Positions 26,166 through 35,071 of a DNA stretch of 64,000 nt are shown in pieces (position 1 is the first letter of the stretch; each line of letters starts with the position of its first letter). The DNA is from M30B80 sp965656935 (GTDB lineage Bacteria; Pseudomonadota; Alphaproteobacteria; Rhodobacterales; Rhodobacteraceae): NCBI GenBank assembly GCA_965656935.1, contig CBFHMG010000002.1, positions 372,001-436,000 on the forward strand, given 5' to 3'. The position numbers were made by a program, and so were the translations under genes. Under the pieces are notes generated by a model. The model searched no databases. It was not told where the DNA came from and saw nothing but the letters and a program-made list of their open reading frames with translations.

Positions 26166-26978
26166 CTAGGCTTCATAGGTGGGATGGAACTTGCCTGAGG
26201 GAGACAGGGTGAAAATCTCGAACCCGTCTGCTGTCACTCCGATGGAATGTTCAAACTGAGCGGACAAGCTTTTGTCACGGGTGACGGCTGTCCAGTCATC
26301 GGCCAGAACCTTTGTTTCGGGGCGACCTAGGTTCACCATCGGCTCGATGGTGAAGAACATGCCTTCCTCAAGAACGGGGCCTGTGCCTTGGCGGCCATAA
26401 TGCAAAACATTGGGGGGCGCATGAAAGACCTGCCCCAATCCATGCCCGCAAAAGTCGCGCACGACGCTCATGCGGTTTGCCTCGACATAGGTCTGGATCG
26501 CGTTGCCGATATCGCCAAAGGTCGCGCCGGGGCGTACGGCTTCGATACCTTTGAACAGGGCGTCATGGGTGACTTGGATCAACCGCTCGGCTTTGCGGCC
26601 AAGCCTGCCTGCCACATACATGCGGCTGGTATCGCCGAACCATCCATCCACGATCACGGTGACATCGATATTCAGGATATCGCCATCCTTCAGCGTCTTT
26701 GCACCAGGAATGCCATGGCAAACCACGTGATTGACGCTGATGCAGCTGGCATGTTGATAGCCGCGATATCCGATGGTCGCAGAGGTCGCGCCAGAGGCAT
26801 CCACCATCTTCGTTATGGCATCATCAATCGCTTCCGTGCTGACGCCGGGGGCGATCATCGGTGCAATATCGTCAAGGATACGCGCAGCGAGGGCCCCTGC
26901 CTTCTGCATGCCCGCGAAATCCTGTGGTCCATGAATGCGGATGCCGTCTTTGGTCAAACGGCCATCGAAATCGTCCAA
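26166..26978 (-). CDS. map: Methionine aminopeptidase, type I
   Basis: Map removes the initiator methionine from nascent proteins. The 270-residue protein carries the family ligands: HASCISVNHVVCHGIP, DGDILNIDVTVIVDGWFGDTSRMY (two metal-binding Asp), CGHGLGQVFHAPPN (His) and FTIEPMVN (Glu). The start is a TTG at 26976-26978, with GGAG about nine bases upstream; no in-frame ATG is close, and the sequence from the TTG (MDDFDGRLTKDGIRI) is consistent with relatives. The next Met, at 26909, would cut conserved sequence. Confidence 0.95.
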   Translation of the reverse strand: MDDFDGRLTKDGIRIHGPQDFAGMQKAGALAARILDDIAPMIAPGVSTEAIDDAITKMVDASGATSATIGYRGYQHASCISVNHVVCHGIPGAKTLKDGDILNIDVTVIVDGWFGDTSRMYVAGRLGRKAERLIQVTHDALFKGIEAVRPGATFGDIGNAIQTYVEANRMSVVRDFCGHGLGQVFHAPPNVLHYGRQGTGPVLEEGMFFTIEPMVNLGRPETKVLADDWTAVTRDKSLSAQFEHSIGVTADGFEIFTLSPSGKFHPTYEA

Positions 26979-27250
26979 GTCTCGTCGCTCCGATCATCAT
27001 GCTTCCTGGTTTTCCAGGTAAGCGTTCGTTCTGGCTTAGGCGTCGCGTTCACACTGCCGCCTGTTTTGTCTGTCCTGTGCTCCGGTCTGAAGGAGCCGCC
27101 TTTGCATTTAACGCTATACGAAGGGTTATCCAAGTCATCTCAGATAGGTGGAAAGAACGCATTTTCCAGCCTTTTCGGTCAAACTTCGATTTGTAAGCCT
27201 GTCCGAGCGGACTTATACCCGAGCATGTATCGACACAAGGAGTGGCGCAG

Positions 27251-27982
27251 ATGACAGATAACCCTACTGCAGCAATGTTGGTGATAGGGGATGAAATCCT
27301 GTCAGGGCGCACGCGGGATGCGAATATGCATTACCTTGCGGGCGAGCTTACCAAGCATGGCATCACCTTGGCCGAGGTGCGCATTGTCTCGGATGATCAC
27401 GCCGCAATTGTTGCGGCTGTTCAGGCTCTGAGCAGCGGGTTCGACACTGTTTTCACATCGGGCGGGATCGGACCGACCCATGATGACATCACCGCCGAGG
27501 CGATTGCGGATGCCTTCGGCGTGCCTTGTGGCATTCGCGATGATGCCCGCGCTTTGCTGCAGGCCCATTATGATCGCCAAGGGCAGGAATTGAACGAGGC
27601 CCGTCTGCGCATGGCGCGCATTCCAGATGGTGCAAGCCTGATCGATAATCCGGTTTCCACCGCGCCAGGCTTCACGCTGAACAATGTGCATGTGATGGCG
27701 GGGGTTCCATCGGTGTTTCAGGCCATGGTGGCCTCGGTGCTGCCAAGCCTGACGGGCGGCCAGCCGCTTTTGTCGCAAAGCTTGAATGTGCCGCGCGGTG
27801 AGGGCGATATCGCGGGGCCATTGGGCGAGCTAGCCGAGGCGCATCCAGAGGTCTCCATCGGCTCCTACCCTTATCAACGCAATGGCGCCTATGGGGCGAA
27901 TATTGTTGTGCGCTCCTCGGATGGCGCGGCGATTGATCGGGTCATTTCGGCTTTGGCGGCGATCTTCCCAGAGGCTGGCTGA
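27251..27982 (+). CDS. CinA-type molybdopterin-binding domain protein
   Basis: The 243-residue protein is a single MoCF-biosynthesis fold like the N-terminal part of CinA: MLVIGDEILSGRTRDANMHYL, FTSGGIGPTHDDITAEAIA and AGVPSVFQAMV are typical. It lacks the C-terminal PncC deamidase domain of full CinA, as is usual for this alphaproteobacterial subgroup. Possible roles include nucleotide or nicotinamide metabolism; none is proven here. AAGGAG eight bases ahead supports the ATG at 27251. The GNAT gene follows two bases after its stop. Confidence 0.88.
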   Translation: MTDNPTAAMLVIGDEILSGRTRDANMHYLAGELTKHGITLAEVRIVSDDHAAIVAAVQALSSGFDTVFTSGGIGPTHDDITAEAIADAFGVPCGIRDDARALLQAHYDRQGQELNEARLRMARIPDGASLIDNPVSTAPGFTLNNVHVMAGVPSVFQAMVASVLPSLTGGQPLLSQSLNVPRGEGDIAGPLGELAEAHPEVSIGSYPYQRNGAYGANIVVRSSDGAAIDRVISALAAIFPEAG

Positions 27983-27984
27983 GG

Positions 27985-28716
27985 ATGCAGCCAACGGCGC
28001 AGACGCTCTATGAGGTGATCGAGGCGACTTGGCCAGCCGCCCGAACGTTGCGGGTTGGGAAATGGACGATCCGTGACGGCCAAGGCGGGGGAAGCCGTGT
28101 GTCATCGGCGACCTTGGCCGAGGGTCAGGCAAGCGCCTCTGAAATCGCCGAGGCGGAATCTGCGATGGCGGCATTGGGCCAGCCCAAATTGTTCATGATC
28201 CGCGATGGTGATGACGCATTGGATGCGGCTCTTGAAGGGCTTGGCTATGTCATCAAGGACCCAGTGACGCTTTATGCCGCGCGGCTTTCCGATATTGTGA
28301 AACCCGAGGTCCAATCAGCCAAAGCCTATGACATTTGGCCACCCTTGGCCGTGCAGTTGGAGATATGGGAGGAGGGCGGCATTGGTCCTGCGCGCATCCA
28401 AGTGATGGAGCGTTCGCAGAGCGTAAAAACGTCTCTATTTGGCAGAATAGAGGATCATCCTGCCGCCACAGGCTATGTCGCGATCCATCAAGATGTGGCG
28501 ATGCTTCATGCTTTGGAGACCAAGCCCGAGCATCGCCGCAAAGGGCTTGCGCGATACATGGTTTATGCCATGGCGCAATGGGCGCAGACCCAAGGCGCGG
28601 CCTTCCTGTCGCTTGTGACCACACGCGAGAATCTGCCGGCCAATGCGCTCTATGCTTCCATGGGGTTCCAACCTGTGGGACAGTATCACTACAGAATTCA
28701 CCCCGAGGCATCATGA
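27985..28716 (+). CDS. GNAT-family N-acetyltransferase
   Basis: The 243-residue protein has an N-terminal half of unclear fold and a C-terminal GNAT domain (about 110-240) with HALETKPEHRRKGLARYMVYAM, the acetyl-CoA-binding R/Q-x-x-G-x-A type loop, and NLPANALYASMGFQPVGQYHYR at the end. The substrate cannot be read from sequence. It is tightly coupled on both sides: two bases after the CinA-like gene and an ATGA overlap with the AhpD-like gene. Confidence 0.85.
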   Translation: MQPTAQTLYEVIEATWPAARTLRVGKWTIRDGQGGGSRVSSATLAEGQASASEIAEAESAMAALGQPKLFMIRDGDDALDAALEGLGYVIKDPVTLYAARLSDIVKPEVQSAKAYDIWPPLAVQLEIWEEGGIGPARIQVMERSQSVKTSLFGRIEDHPAATGYVAIHQDVAMLHALETKPEHRRKGLARYMVYAMAQWAQTQGAAFLSLVTTRENLPANALYASMGFQPVGQYHYRIHPEAS

Positions 28717-29276
28717 CCCAACCAACCGCATTGAACCTGCCGCCTGTTGATCCGCTGCCCGAGGCGACGCAGAAATATTTCGATATCTGTCAGGATAAAT
28801 TGGGGATGGTCCCAAATGTTTTGCAGTCCTATGCGTTTGACGTGGACAAGCTGAACAGCTTCACGGCGCTTTACAATGATCTGATGTTGGGCGCGAGCAA
28901 CCTGAGCAAGCTGGAGCGCGAGATGATCGCGGTGGCGGTGTCTTCGGTGAATAAATGCTTCTATTGCCTGACGGCCCATGGTGCGGCGGTGCGCGAGCTA
29001 TCGGGCAACCCAGAATTAGGCGAGGCCTTGGTGATGAATTACCGCGTGGCTGATATCTCGCCACGCCAGCGCGCGATGCTGGATTTTGCCGTGATGATGA
29101 CCGAGGAAAGCCACCGCATCGAAGAAAGCCACCGCGAGGCGCTTCGGACGCATGATTTCTCGGATCGCGATATCTGGGATATCGCCGCTGTTGCGTCTTT
29201 CTTCAACATGACAAACCGCATGGCATCGGCTGTAGATATGCGCCCCAATGCAGACTACCACGGCGCGCATCGGTGA
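28713..29276 (+). CDS. AhpD-like peroxidase-related protein (carboxymuconolactone decarboxylase fold)
   Basis: The 187-residue protein has the CMD/AhpD motif SSVNKCFYCLTAHGAAV, in which Cys-x-x-Cys and the following His form the redox centre, and the family's leading LGMVPNVLQSYAF and C-terminal MASAVDMRPNADYH. Such proteins are called 'peroxidase-related' and probably reduce small oxidants. The ATG at 28713 overlaps the GNAT stop (ATGA); a longer open frame upstream merely runs through the GNAT gene. The following OmpA gene starts inside its last codons. Confidence 0.9.
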   Translation: MTQPTALNLPPVDPLPEATQKYFDICQDKLGMVPNVLQSYAFDVDKLNSFTALYNDLMLGASNLSKLEREMIAVAVSSVNKCFYCLTAHGAAVRELSGNPELGEALVMNYRVADISPRQRAMLDFAVMMTEESHRIEESHREALRTHDFSDRDIWDIAAVASFFNMTNRMASAVDMRPNADYHGAHR

Positions 29277-30208
29277 CCCGCGCAAGCCTATATATCGCCC
29301 TTGCGATTGGGCTGGCAGCCCCCGCTATCGCGCTGGATCTGCCTTTGCCGCCTGTGGCGCAAACGGTGCTGAATGATGTTCAGGAGAGCGGTGAATACGA
29401 TATCGCGACCGGAGCTTGGCGTGAGGATGCGGGCGTCGAGACCTTGGCAGTTGCGGGTATTCTGAACAAAACTGTCTGGCGGATCGCCCCCTATACGGGA
29501 ACGGTGTCGCAATTGCTTGCCCCGATCGAGGAGATGCTGACCACTGAGGGCTATCAAACGCGGTTGCGCTGTCAGGCGGATGTTTGCGGCGGGTTTGATT
29601 TTCGTTTTGCCCGCGATGTGCCGCGTGAACCTGTGATGCATGTGGATCTTGGCAACTACATCTACCTGTCCGCCGAACGCGCAGGGGATGAGGGGGTGGA
29701 TTACATCGAAATTCTTGCATCGCGCGGGGGGCAGGGGGCCTATCTCTATGTGGCGCAAGTGGGCCCTGCCGCGGGTGAGGGCAGCACAGTAACCTTTTCC
29801 ACGCGCAGCCCTGATCTGTCGAATGCCGCCTTGCCCGTCGCAGAGCAGTTGCTGACCCAAGGACGGGCCAGCCTTGATGATCTGGTTTTTGACACGGGCC
29901 TGTCCTCGCTTTCTGGTGCTGACTACCCCGTTTTGACCGAGATCGCCGAGATCCTCCAAGAAGACCCGACCCGCAGGGTCACCTTTGTTGGTCATACCGA
30001 TGCGCAAGGCTCTCTTGATGCGAATATCGCCCTGTCACGCGCGCGCGCGGATGCGGTGCGCCTCCATCTGGTTGATCGCTTGGGGGTCGCACCTGAACAG
30101 GTGGCGGCGGAAGGGGTTGGCTATCTTGCGCCACGTGCAGTGAATGCGACCGAAGAAGGGCGCCAAGCCAACCGCCGCGTCGAGGCGATTTTGTTGAACA
30201 CAGAATAA
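29273..30208 (+). CDS. OmpA-family peptidoglycan-binding protein
   Basis: The 311-residue exported protein has a signal peptide (MTRASLYIALAIGLAAPAIA) and a mixed region with two Cys in CQADVCGGFDF that may form a disulfide. The OmpA-like domain (about 195-305) has RRVTFVGHTDAQGSLDANIALSRARADAV and ends RRVEAIL. It begins with a GTG that overlaps the previous stop, so its translation is coupled to the AhpD-like gene. It likely anchors the outer envelope to murein; the N-terminal role is unknown. Confidence 0.87.
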   Translation: MTRASLYIALAIGLAAPAIALDLPLPPVAQTVLNDVQESGEYDIATGAWREDAGVETLAVAGILNKTVWRIAPYTGTVSQLLAPIEEMLTTEGYQTRLRCQADVCGGFDFRFARDVPREPVMHVDLGNYIYLSAERAGDEGVDYIEILASRGGQGAYLYVAQVGPAAGEGSTVTFSTRSPDLSNAALPVAEQLLTQGRASLDDLVFDTGLSSLSGADYPVLTEIAEILQEDPTRRVTFVGHTDAQGSLDANIALSRARADAVRLHLVDRLGVAPEQVAAEGVGYLAPRAVNATEEGRQANRRVEAILLNTE

Positions 30209-30212
30209 AAGG

Positions 30213-30241
30213 GACCCGGCTTGCAATGGGCAAACCGGGTC
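30213..30241 (+). terminator. Hairpin after the OmpA gene, terminator-like
   Basis: GACCCGG and CCGGGTC form a perfect 7-bp stem with an inner TTGC/GCAA pairing. No clean T-run follows, so Rho-independent termination is uncertain. Confidence 0.5.
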
Positions 30242-30310
30242 AAGTCGCGCCTGCCAAGAAGCAGGACGAGCGGCATAAAGCTGTTCCCGTGAGACGGGCG
30301 GATACCTGTC

Positions 30311-31216
30311 CTACCAGTTGATAGGACCCTTATCCTTGAATTGATCTACGAGGAAATCGATGAAAGCGCGGACCTTGGGCTGGGTATAACGGCCCGGAGG
30401 ATAGACGGCGTAGACACCCTGAATATCAATTGGCAATTCTGGGATCGCCTCTTCCAGAAGGCCGTCGCGCACCGCATCGGCATAGAGATAGCTTGGGAGG
30501 TAAGCGATCCCGAGACCACCGACCGCCGCGTTCAAAAGCGACTGGCCATCATTTACTGTCAAGGAACCGGCTGTGCGGACTTGGCGTTTTTCACCTGAGG
30601 GGGCCGTGACCTTCCAAACATTGCCGCTGGCTTGGTTGGAATAATGCAGCAGCTTGTGCTCGTTCAGGTCATCAATCTTTTCGGGCCTGCCATGGGTTTC
30701 AAAATATTTCGGCGAGGCAATCATGCGATGCGTGGTTTCGCAAATCTTCCTTGCGCGCAGCGAACTGTCTTCCAGTTCTCCAACACGGATCGCCATGTCG
30801 AACCCTTCAGAGATCAGTTCTACAAAGCGGTTATTGAGAACCATATTGACCGTAATTTCGGGGTATTCATGCAGGAATTGACCCAGAACCGGCGAAAGAT
30901 GGTTCACACCAAAATCGGTCGCAATCGAACAACGCAACAGGCCGGAGGGCGCGGTTTGCATCGAGGTGACAAGCGCATCGGCTTCGCCTGCATCATTTAG
31001 GACGCGGCGGGCGCGGTCATAATAGGCAAGCCCGATTTCGGTTGGATTGACGCGGCGCGTCGTGCGGTTCAACAAGCGTGCACCCAATCGGCTCTCAAGG
31101 CTCGAAACATGCTTCGAGACGGCGGATTTCGAAATCCCCATCTTGCGGGCTGCGTCAGTGAAACCACCTTGGTCTACCACTGTCGCGAAGGCCTCCATTT
31201 CCGTTAAACGATCCAT
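30311..31216 (-). CDS. LysR-family transcriptional regulator
   Basis: The 301-residue protein has the N-terminal winged helix MDRLTEMEAFATVVDQGGF and MGISKSAVSKHVSSLESRLGARLLNRTTRRV (residues 1-62) and a periplasmic-binding-type effector domain. The pattern is that of the CrgA/DsdC-like LysR group. The ATG at 31214-31216 is chosen because AAGGA precedes it at eight bases. It lies downstream of the paa cluster but is separated by about 200 bases, so its target is not known. A dyad ATGC-N11-GCAT lies just upstream. Confidence 0.9.
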   Translation of the reverse strand: MDRLTEMEAFATVVDQGGFTDAARKMGISKSAVSKHVSSLESRLGARLLNRTTRRVNPTEIGLAYYDRARRVLNDAGEADALVTSMQTAPSGLLRCSIATDFGVNHLSPVLGQFLHEYPEITVNMVLNNRFVELISEGFDMAIRVGELEDSSLRARKICETTHRMIASPKYFETHGRPEKIDDLNEHKLLHYSNQASGNVWKVTAPSGEKRQVRTAGSLTVNDGQSLLNAAVGGLGIAYLPSYLYADAVRDGLLEEAIPELPIDIQGVYAVYPPGRYTQPKVRAFIDFLVDQFKDKGPINW

Positions 31217-31237
31217 TGATCTTCCTTGCATTCAGTT

Positions 31238-31256
31238 ATGCTTCGAGATGCAGCAT
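31238..31256. promoter_or_regulatory. Possible LysR-type operator upstream of the LysR gene
   Basis: ATGC-N11-GCAT is a dyad with the 11-base spacing seen in LysR sites, about 22 bases from the LysR start. Probable autoregulatory site, but short arms make this tentative. Confidence 0.35.
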
Positions 31257-31425
31257 CGTTTCCAAATACGGCACGATTGCGGAAAGTCTTAGGTCAAAGG
31301 CAGGAAATACTAGGGATCGTTAATGACGCGGAAACAGAGAAACGCGAGTAATTGGGATCAATGATGGCAAAACCGACAAGATTGTCCCGCTTTGCCAAAC
31401 AATAGATGCAATTATTAAGCTTTCG

Positions 31426-32466
31426 TTAAACGTCGTCGAAATCCAGAACCAGTTTCTTACTTGTTGGGCGCGTCTGACAGGCAAGGACAAACCCAGCCTC
31501 CGCCTCCCATGATTCGAGGGAATAGTTCACCGCCATCTCGGCGCTGCCCTCTGCAACACGACAGCGACAGGTGCAGCACATCCCCGCGCGGCAGGAATAG
31601 GGAAGCTCTACCCCCTGTCGCTCGGCGGCATCCAGAACCGTTGCATCGCTCTCCTCAACCCGAAGCTGTTTGCGCACCCCGTCAAGGATGATGTCCAACT
31701 CAACGCCATTGGCCACCCCTCCCTCGGCGGGCAGGGACGGCCTTATAGGCACAGGCGCGCCTTCAACGAAGAACCGCTCATGATGGATATGGTCTTGATC
31801 CACCCCAAGCTTGAGGAGCGTTTCCTGAACCCCGTCAATCATCTGGCTCGGGCCACACAGAAACACACCATCAGCCCCTGCCAGATCAATCGCACCCGCT
31901 TGCGCCAGACGCGAAATCTTGTCGCCATCGATATGCCCATGCAGCAAGGGCACGTCTTGGGCTTCGCGGCTGAGGATATGGATCAAGGTGAATTTGGTGA
32001 GATAGCGATCCTTGAGGGTCTCCAAGGCCTCGCGGAACATGATCGTGTCGCTGCGGCGGTTCCCATAGACAAGCGTCACTTCAGCCCCCCGCGCCAAGGC
32101 AGCACCCGCAATCGAGACCATCGGCGTGATGCCCGAACCTGCCGCGATCAGGATCAATCGCTCATATCCAGGATCAACAAAGCGCCCCTCGGGCGGCATA
32201 ACCTGAATTTGCGCGCCAACTTCCAACGCCTGCGCAAAGCTTGAGAAGGCCCCACCCTCAACCCGTTTGACCCCGACACAAAGCGGCTCATCAGGCAGCG
32301 AGGCGATGGAATAGGAACGCCGGATATCTTGGCCACCAACCTCGGCCCTCAGGGTCAGGTATTGACCAGGCTTCCATGTGAAAGCGGGCTCGGATGCGTC
32401 AAACACAAGCACCACGGCATCTTCAGTCTCGCGCCGAACATCTTGCAAGGTCAGGTCATGAAACAT
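31426..32466 (-). CDS. paaE: 1,2-phenylacetyl-CoA epoxidase reductase subunit PaaE
   Basis: PaaE passes electrons from NADPH through FAD and a [2Fe-2S] cluster to the PaaAC oxygenase. The 346-residue protein has an N-terminal FAD domain (RRSYSIASLP), an NAD(P)-binding domain (LIAAGSGITPMVSI) and a C-terminal plant-type ferredoxin domain with YSCRAGMCCTCRC and a distal Cys in LACQTRP. It is the last gene of paaABCDE; the gap to paaD is nine bases. Confidence 0.96.
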   Translation of the reverse strand: MFHDLTLQDVRRETEDAVVLVFDASEPAFTWKPGQYLTLRAEVGGQDIRRSYSIASLPDEPLCVGVKRVEGGAFSSFAQALEVGAQIQVMPPEGRFVDPGYERLILIAAGSGITPMVSIAGAALARGAEVTLVYGNRRSDTIMFREALETLKDRYLTKFTLIHILSREAQDVPLLHGHIDGDKISRLAQAGAIDLAGADGVFLCGPSQMIDGVQETLLKLGVDQDHIHHERFFVEGAPVPIRPSLPAEGGVANGVELDIILDGVRKQLRVEESDATVLDAAERQGVELPYSCRAGMCCTCRCRVAEGSAEMAVNYSLESWEAEAGFVLACQTRPTSKKLVLDFDDV

Positions 32467-32475
32467 AGGCGGCCC

Positions 32476-32961
32476 TCAGATACATTTGAAATAGTCGAAA
32501 GGTTCGAGGCAGGCAGTGCAGCGATATTGTGCCTTGCAGGCGGTTGAGCCGAATTCGCTCAAACGCTCGGTCTCGCGGCTCCCACAGGCGGGGCAGGTCA
32601 CTTGGGTCTCCCCGAACAGAGCGCCTTTTCCAACGGGCCCCTCTGGGGGGGCTATGCCATAGGCGCGCAGCTTCTCGCGGCCTTCTGGCGTGATCCAGTC
32701 CGTGGTCCATGGGGGGGACATGACGCGCTCGGTCTTTGCGTCGAACCCCGCATCGCGCAAAGCGGCCTCGACCGCCATCTCAATTGCCAGAACTGCGGGA
32801 CAGCCCGAATAGGTCGGTGAAAGCCGCGCAATCGCAACCCCGTCAACCAAGGCGACCGAGCGCAAAATGCCAAGGTCTTCAACAGTGACGCAGGGCACCT
32901 CGGGGTCAGGCACCGCCGCTGCCGCCGCCCAAGCGCGGGCCTGATCCAACACCTCTACCAT
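32476..32961 (-). CDS. paaD: 1,2-phenylacetyl-CoA epoxidase subunit PaaD
   Basis: PaaD (also named PaaJ) helps assemble or mature the iron centre of the epoxidase. The 161-residue protein has a MIP18/DUF59-like fold with DPEVPCVTVEDLGILR and SPTYSGCPAV, then a Cys-rich C-terminus (CPACGSRETERLSEFGSTACK, CTAC) likely binding metal. The start at 32961 (MVEVLDQARAW) overlaps the paaC stop; an upstream in-frame start would run deep into paaC. Confidence 0.93.
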   Translation of the reverse strand: MVEVLDQARAWAAAAAVPDPEVPCVTVEDLGILRSVALVDGVAIARLSPTYSGCPAVLAIEMAVEAALRDAGFDAKTERVMSPPWTTDWITPEGREKLRAYGIAPPEGPVGKGALFGETQVTCPACGSRETERLSEFGSTACKAQYRCTACLEPFDYFKCI

Positions 32962-33704
32962 TGCGCGCCCGGATAGGCGCGTTGCAGATATTGCATTTCC
33001 GCCAAGAGATGCCCGAGGCATTCACCATGGAGCCCGCCCCGTCCGCCTGTCTGTGGAAAACTGATTTCGGGCTGCTCCAAAAGGGCCTCCCTGAACACCA
33101 TGTCGATAACGCGCTGCCACTCGCCGCGCATATCAGCGCGCGCGGGAAGGATGCCTTTTTCAACCGCCTCAGCGGAAGCGGGGCTTTCCTCGAATAATTC
33201 GTCCGTATAGCGGTGCAATTCCTGCACAGCGGCCTGCATCTTCGCGGCACTCTCGCTTGTGCCATCGCCAAGCCGGATCACCCATTCACCCGCATGCCTG
33301 ATGTGATAGGCCATTTCCTTGACGGCCTTGCCGGCAACACCGCGGATCACGTCATCACTGCTTTGCAATGCGGCCTTCCAATAGGGCTCCATGAACGCCG
33401 CAAAATAGAGTTGCCGCAGCATGGTCTGCGCAAAATCCCCATTGGGGCGCTCACATAACAAGAGATTGCGATACTCACGCTCGACCCGCAAATAGGCAAG
33501 GTCATCTTCGCTGCGGCCCTTCCCCTCCAAACGTGCGGCATAGTCATAAAGTGTGCGCGCGCTTCCGATCAGATCCAGCGCCATATTGGGCATGGCCAGA
33601 TCTTCCTCCAACATCGGCGCATGCCCGCACCATTCCGAAACCCGATGCCCAAGGATCAGGTGATCATCCGCCAATTCCAGAACAGCGTCAAAAAGGGCCA
33701 TCAC
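32955..33704 (-). CDS. paaC: 1,2-phenylacetyl-CoA epoxidase structural subunit PaaC
   Basis: PaaC is the ferritin-like, non-catalytic partner of PaaA. The 249-residue protein contains LADDHLILGHRVSEWCGHAP near the N-terminus and MAYHIRHAGEWVIRLGDGT, typical of PaaC. It overlaps paaB (ATGA) and paaD, so subunit stoichiometry is probably set by translational coupling. Confidence 0.95.
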   Translation of the reverse strand: MMALFDAVLELADDHLILGHRVSEWCGHAPMLEEDLAMPNMALDLIGSARTLYDYAARLEGKGRSEDDLAYLRVEREYRNLLLCERPNGDFAQTMLRQLYFAAFMEPYWKAALQSSDDVIRGVAGKAVKEMAYHIRHAGEWVIRLGDGTSESAAKMQAAVQELHRYTDELFEESPASAEAVEKGILPARADMRGEWQRVIDMVFREALLEQPEISFPQTGGRGGLHGECLGHLLAEMQYLQRAYPGAQW

Positions 33705-33985
33705 ATATGCCCCACATCATCGGGGATGCTGTAGAAGGTCGGGTGGCGATAGATCTTCTCGGCTGTCGGGTCAAAATTCTCACCGGCCTGATCAGGGTCG
33801 CTGGCCGTGATCGCAGCCGATGGCACCACCCAGATCGACACGCCCTCGCCGCGCCTCGTATAGACATCGCGCGCGGCTTGAAGGGCCAAAACCTCATCGG
33901 CGGCATGTAGACTGCCCACATGCTTATGGCTCAACCCGTTGCGCGGGCGAATGAACACTTCCCAAAGGGATGTTGCCTCAACCAT
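33701..33985 (-). CDS. paaB: 1,2-phenylacetyl-CoA epoxidase subunit PaaB
   Basis: The 94-residue PaaB is a small bridging subunit of the epoxidase complex. WEVFIRPRNGLSHKHVGSLHA and YTRRGEGVSIWVVP are diagnostic. It follows paaA after 62 bases that carry a strong hairpin, and overlaps paaC by four bases. Confidence 0.95.
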   Translation of the reverse strand: MVEATSLWEVFIRPRNGLSHKHVGSLHAADEVLALQAARDVYTRRGEGVSIWVVPSAAITASDPDQAGENFDPTAEKIYRHPTFYSIPDDVGHM

Positions 33986-34023
33986 ATCCTTGACCTCTTT
34001 GCTTCAAAAATACTTCGGGGAGC

Positions 34024-34043
34024 GCGAGGGGCTGGCCCCTCGC
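34024..34043. other. Strong hairpin between paaA and paaB
   Basis: GCGAGGGGC and GCCCCTCGC form a perfect 9-bp inverted repeat around TG. It is flanked by CAAAAATAC-type sequence. Within one operon it could stabilise the paaA 3' end or lower downstream expression. Confidence 0.6.
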
Positions 34044-34047
34044 CCCC

Positions 34048-35037
34048 TCATTCTGCCGCCAGCGCGGTTTTGCGTGCCTTGCGCTTCTCGGCATGGGCGC
34101 GCGCGGCTTCCCGAACCCAAGCGCCCTCCTCCCAAGCGTTTTTCCTGTCACGCACGCGATCGATATTCATCTGCCCGCCGCCTTTTACGACACGCCAGAA
34201 TTCGTCCCAATCCAACGGCCCGTGATCATAACCCCCTTTGGCCTCGTTCCATTTCAGATCAGGATCAGGCACGCTCAAACCCAGATATTCGGCTTGCGGG
34301 ATGGTGGCGTCGATGAATTTCTGGCGCAGCTCGTCATTGGTGAAGCGCTTGATCTTCCACGCCATGGATTGGTCCGAATGCTGGCTGTCGGAATCATGCG
34401 GCCCAAACATCATCAGCGATGGCCACCACCAGCGGTTCAGCGCATCCTGCGCCATGGCTTTTTGCTCGGCGCTGCCTTGGGCAAGCGTCATGACGATCTC
34501 GTAGCCTTGCCTTTGGTGAAAGCTCTCTTCCTTGCAAACGCGGATCATGGCGCGCGAATAGGGGCCATAGGAACAGCGGCAAAGCGGGATCTGGTTCATG
34601 ATCGCTGCGCCATCGACCAGCCAGCCAATCGTGCCGATATCGGCCCAAGACAGGGTCGGGTAGTTAAAGATCGAGGAATATTTTGCACGTCCGTCATGCA
34701 ATTCTTCGGTCATTTCTTCGCGGCTGACCCCAAGGGTTTCCGCGGCAGAATAAATATAGAGACCATGCCCGCCTTCATCCTGCACCTTGGCGAGCAAGGC
34801 GGCCTTACGCTTGAGCGAGGGCGCGCGCGTAATCCAGTTGCCTTCGGGCAGCATTCCCACAATTTCCGAATGCGCATGCTGGCCCATCATCCGGATCAGC
34901 GTTTTGCGATAGCCCGAGGGCATCGGATCATTGGGTTCGATCTTTTCATCGGCATCAATGCGGGCCTGAAATCGCGCCAGAAATTCTGGCGTTTCTTCCG
35001 AGCGGCTATCCGCGCCGAGCAATCCTTGGGAATACAT
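34048..35037 (-). CDS. paaA: 1,2-phenylacetyl-CoA epoxidase catalytic subunit PaaA
   Basis: PaaA holds the di-iron centre that forms the 1,2-epoxide on phenylacetyl-CoA with O2. The 329-residue protein includes GQHAHSEIVGMLPEGNWI, KVQDEGGHGLYIYSAAETLG and CKEESFHQRQGYEI, which supply the Glu/His iron ligands. The ATG at 35035-35037 (MYSQGLLG) is chosen because GGAGAAG lies six bases ahead; the upstream Met ten codons earlier lacks a site. A palindromic operator lies 35 bases upstream. Confidence 0.96.
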   Translation of the reverse strand: MYSQGLLGADSRSEETPEFLARFQARIDADEKIEPNDPMPSGYRKTLIRMMGQHAHSEIVGMLPEGNWITRAPSLKRKAALLAKVQDEGGHGLYIYSAAETLGVSREEMTEELHDGRAKYSSIFNYPTLSWADIGTIGWLVDGAAIMNQIPLCRCSYGPYSRAMIRVCKEESFHQRQGYEIVMTLAQGSAEQKAMAQDALNRWWWPSLMMFGPHDSDSQHSDQSMAWKIKRFTNDELRQKFIDATIPQAEYLGLSVPDPDLKWNEAKGGYDHGPLDWDEFWRVVKGGGQMNIDRVRDRKNAWEEGAWVREAARAHAEKRKARKTALAAE

Positions 35038-35071
35038 TGCATCTTCTCCGAGTGAGGGATGCGTCATATTG

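Noticed and set aside
26388..27254. 288-codon plus-strand frame over map and its leader
   Set aside because: Most of it is antisense to map; the remaining part is the non-coding gap 26979-27250, where only short hairpins are visible.
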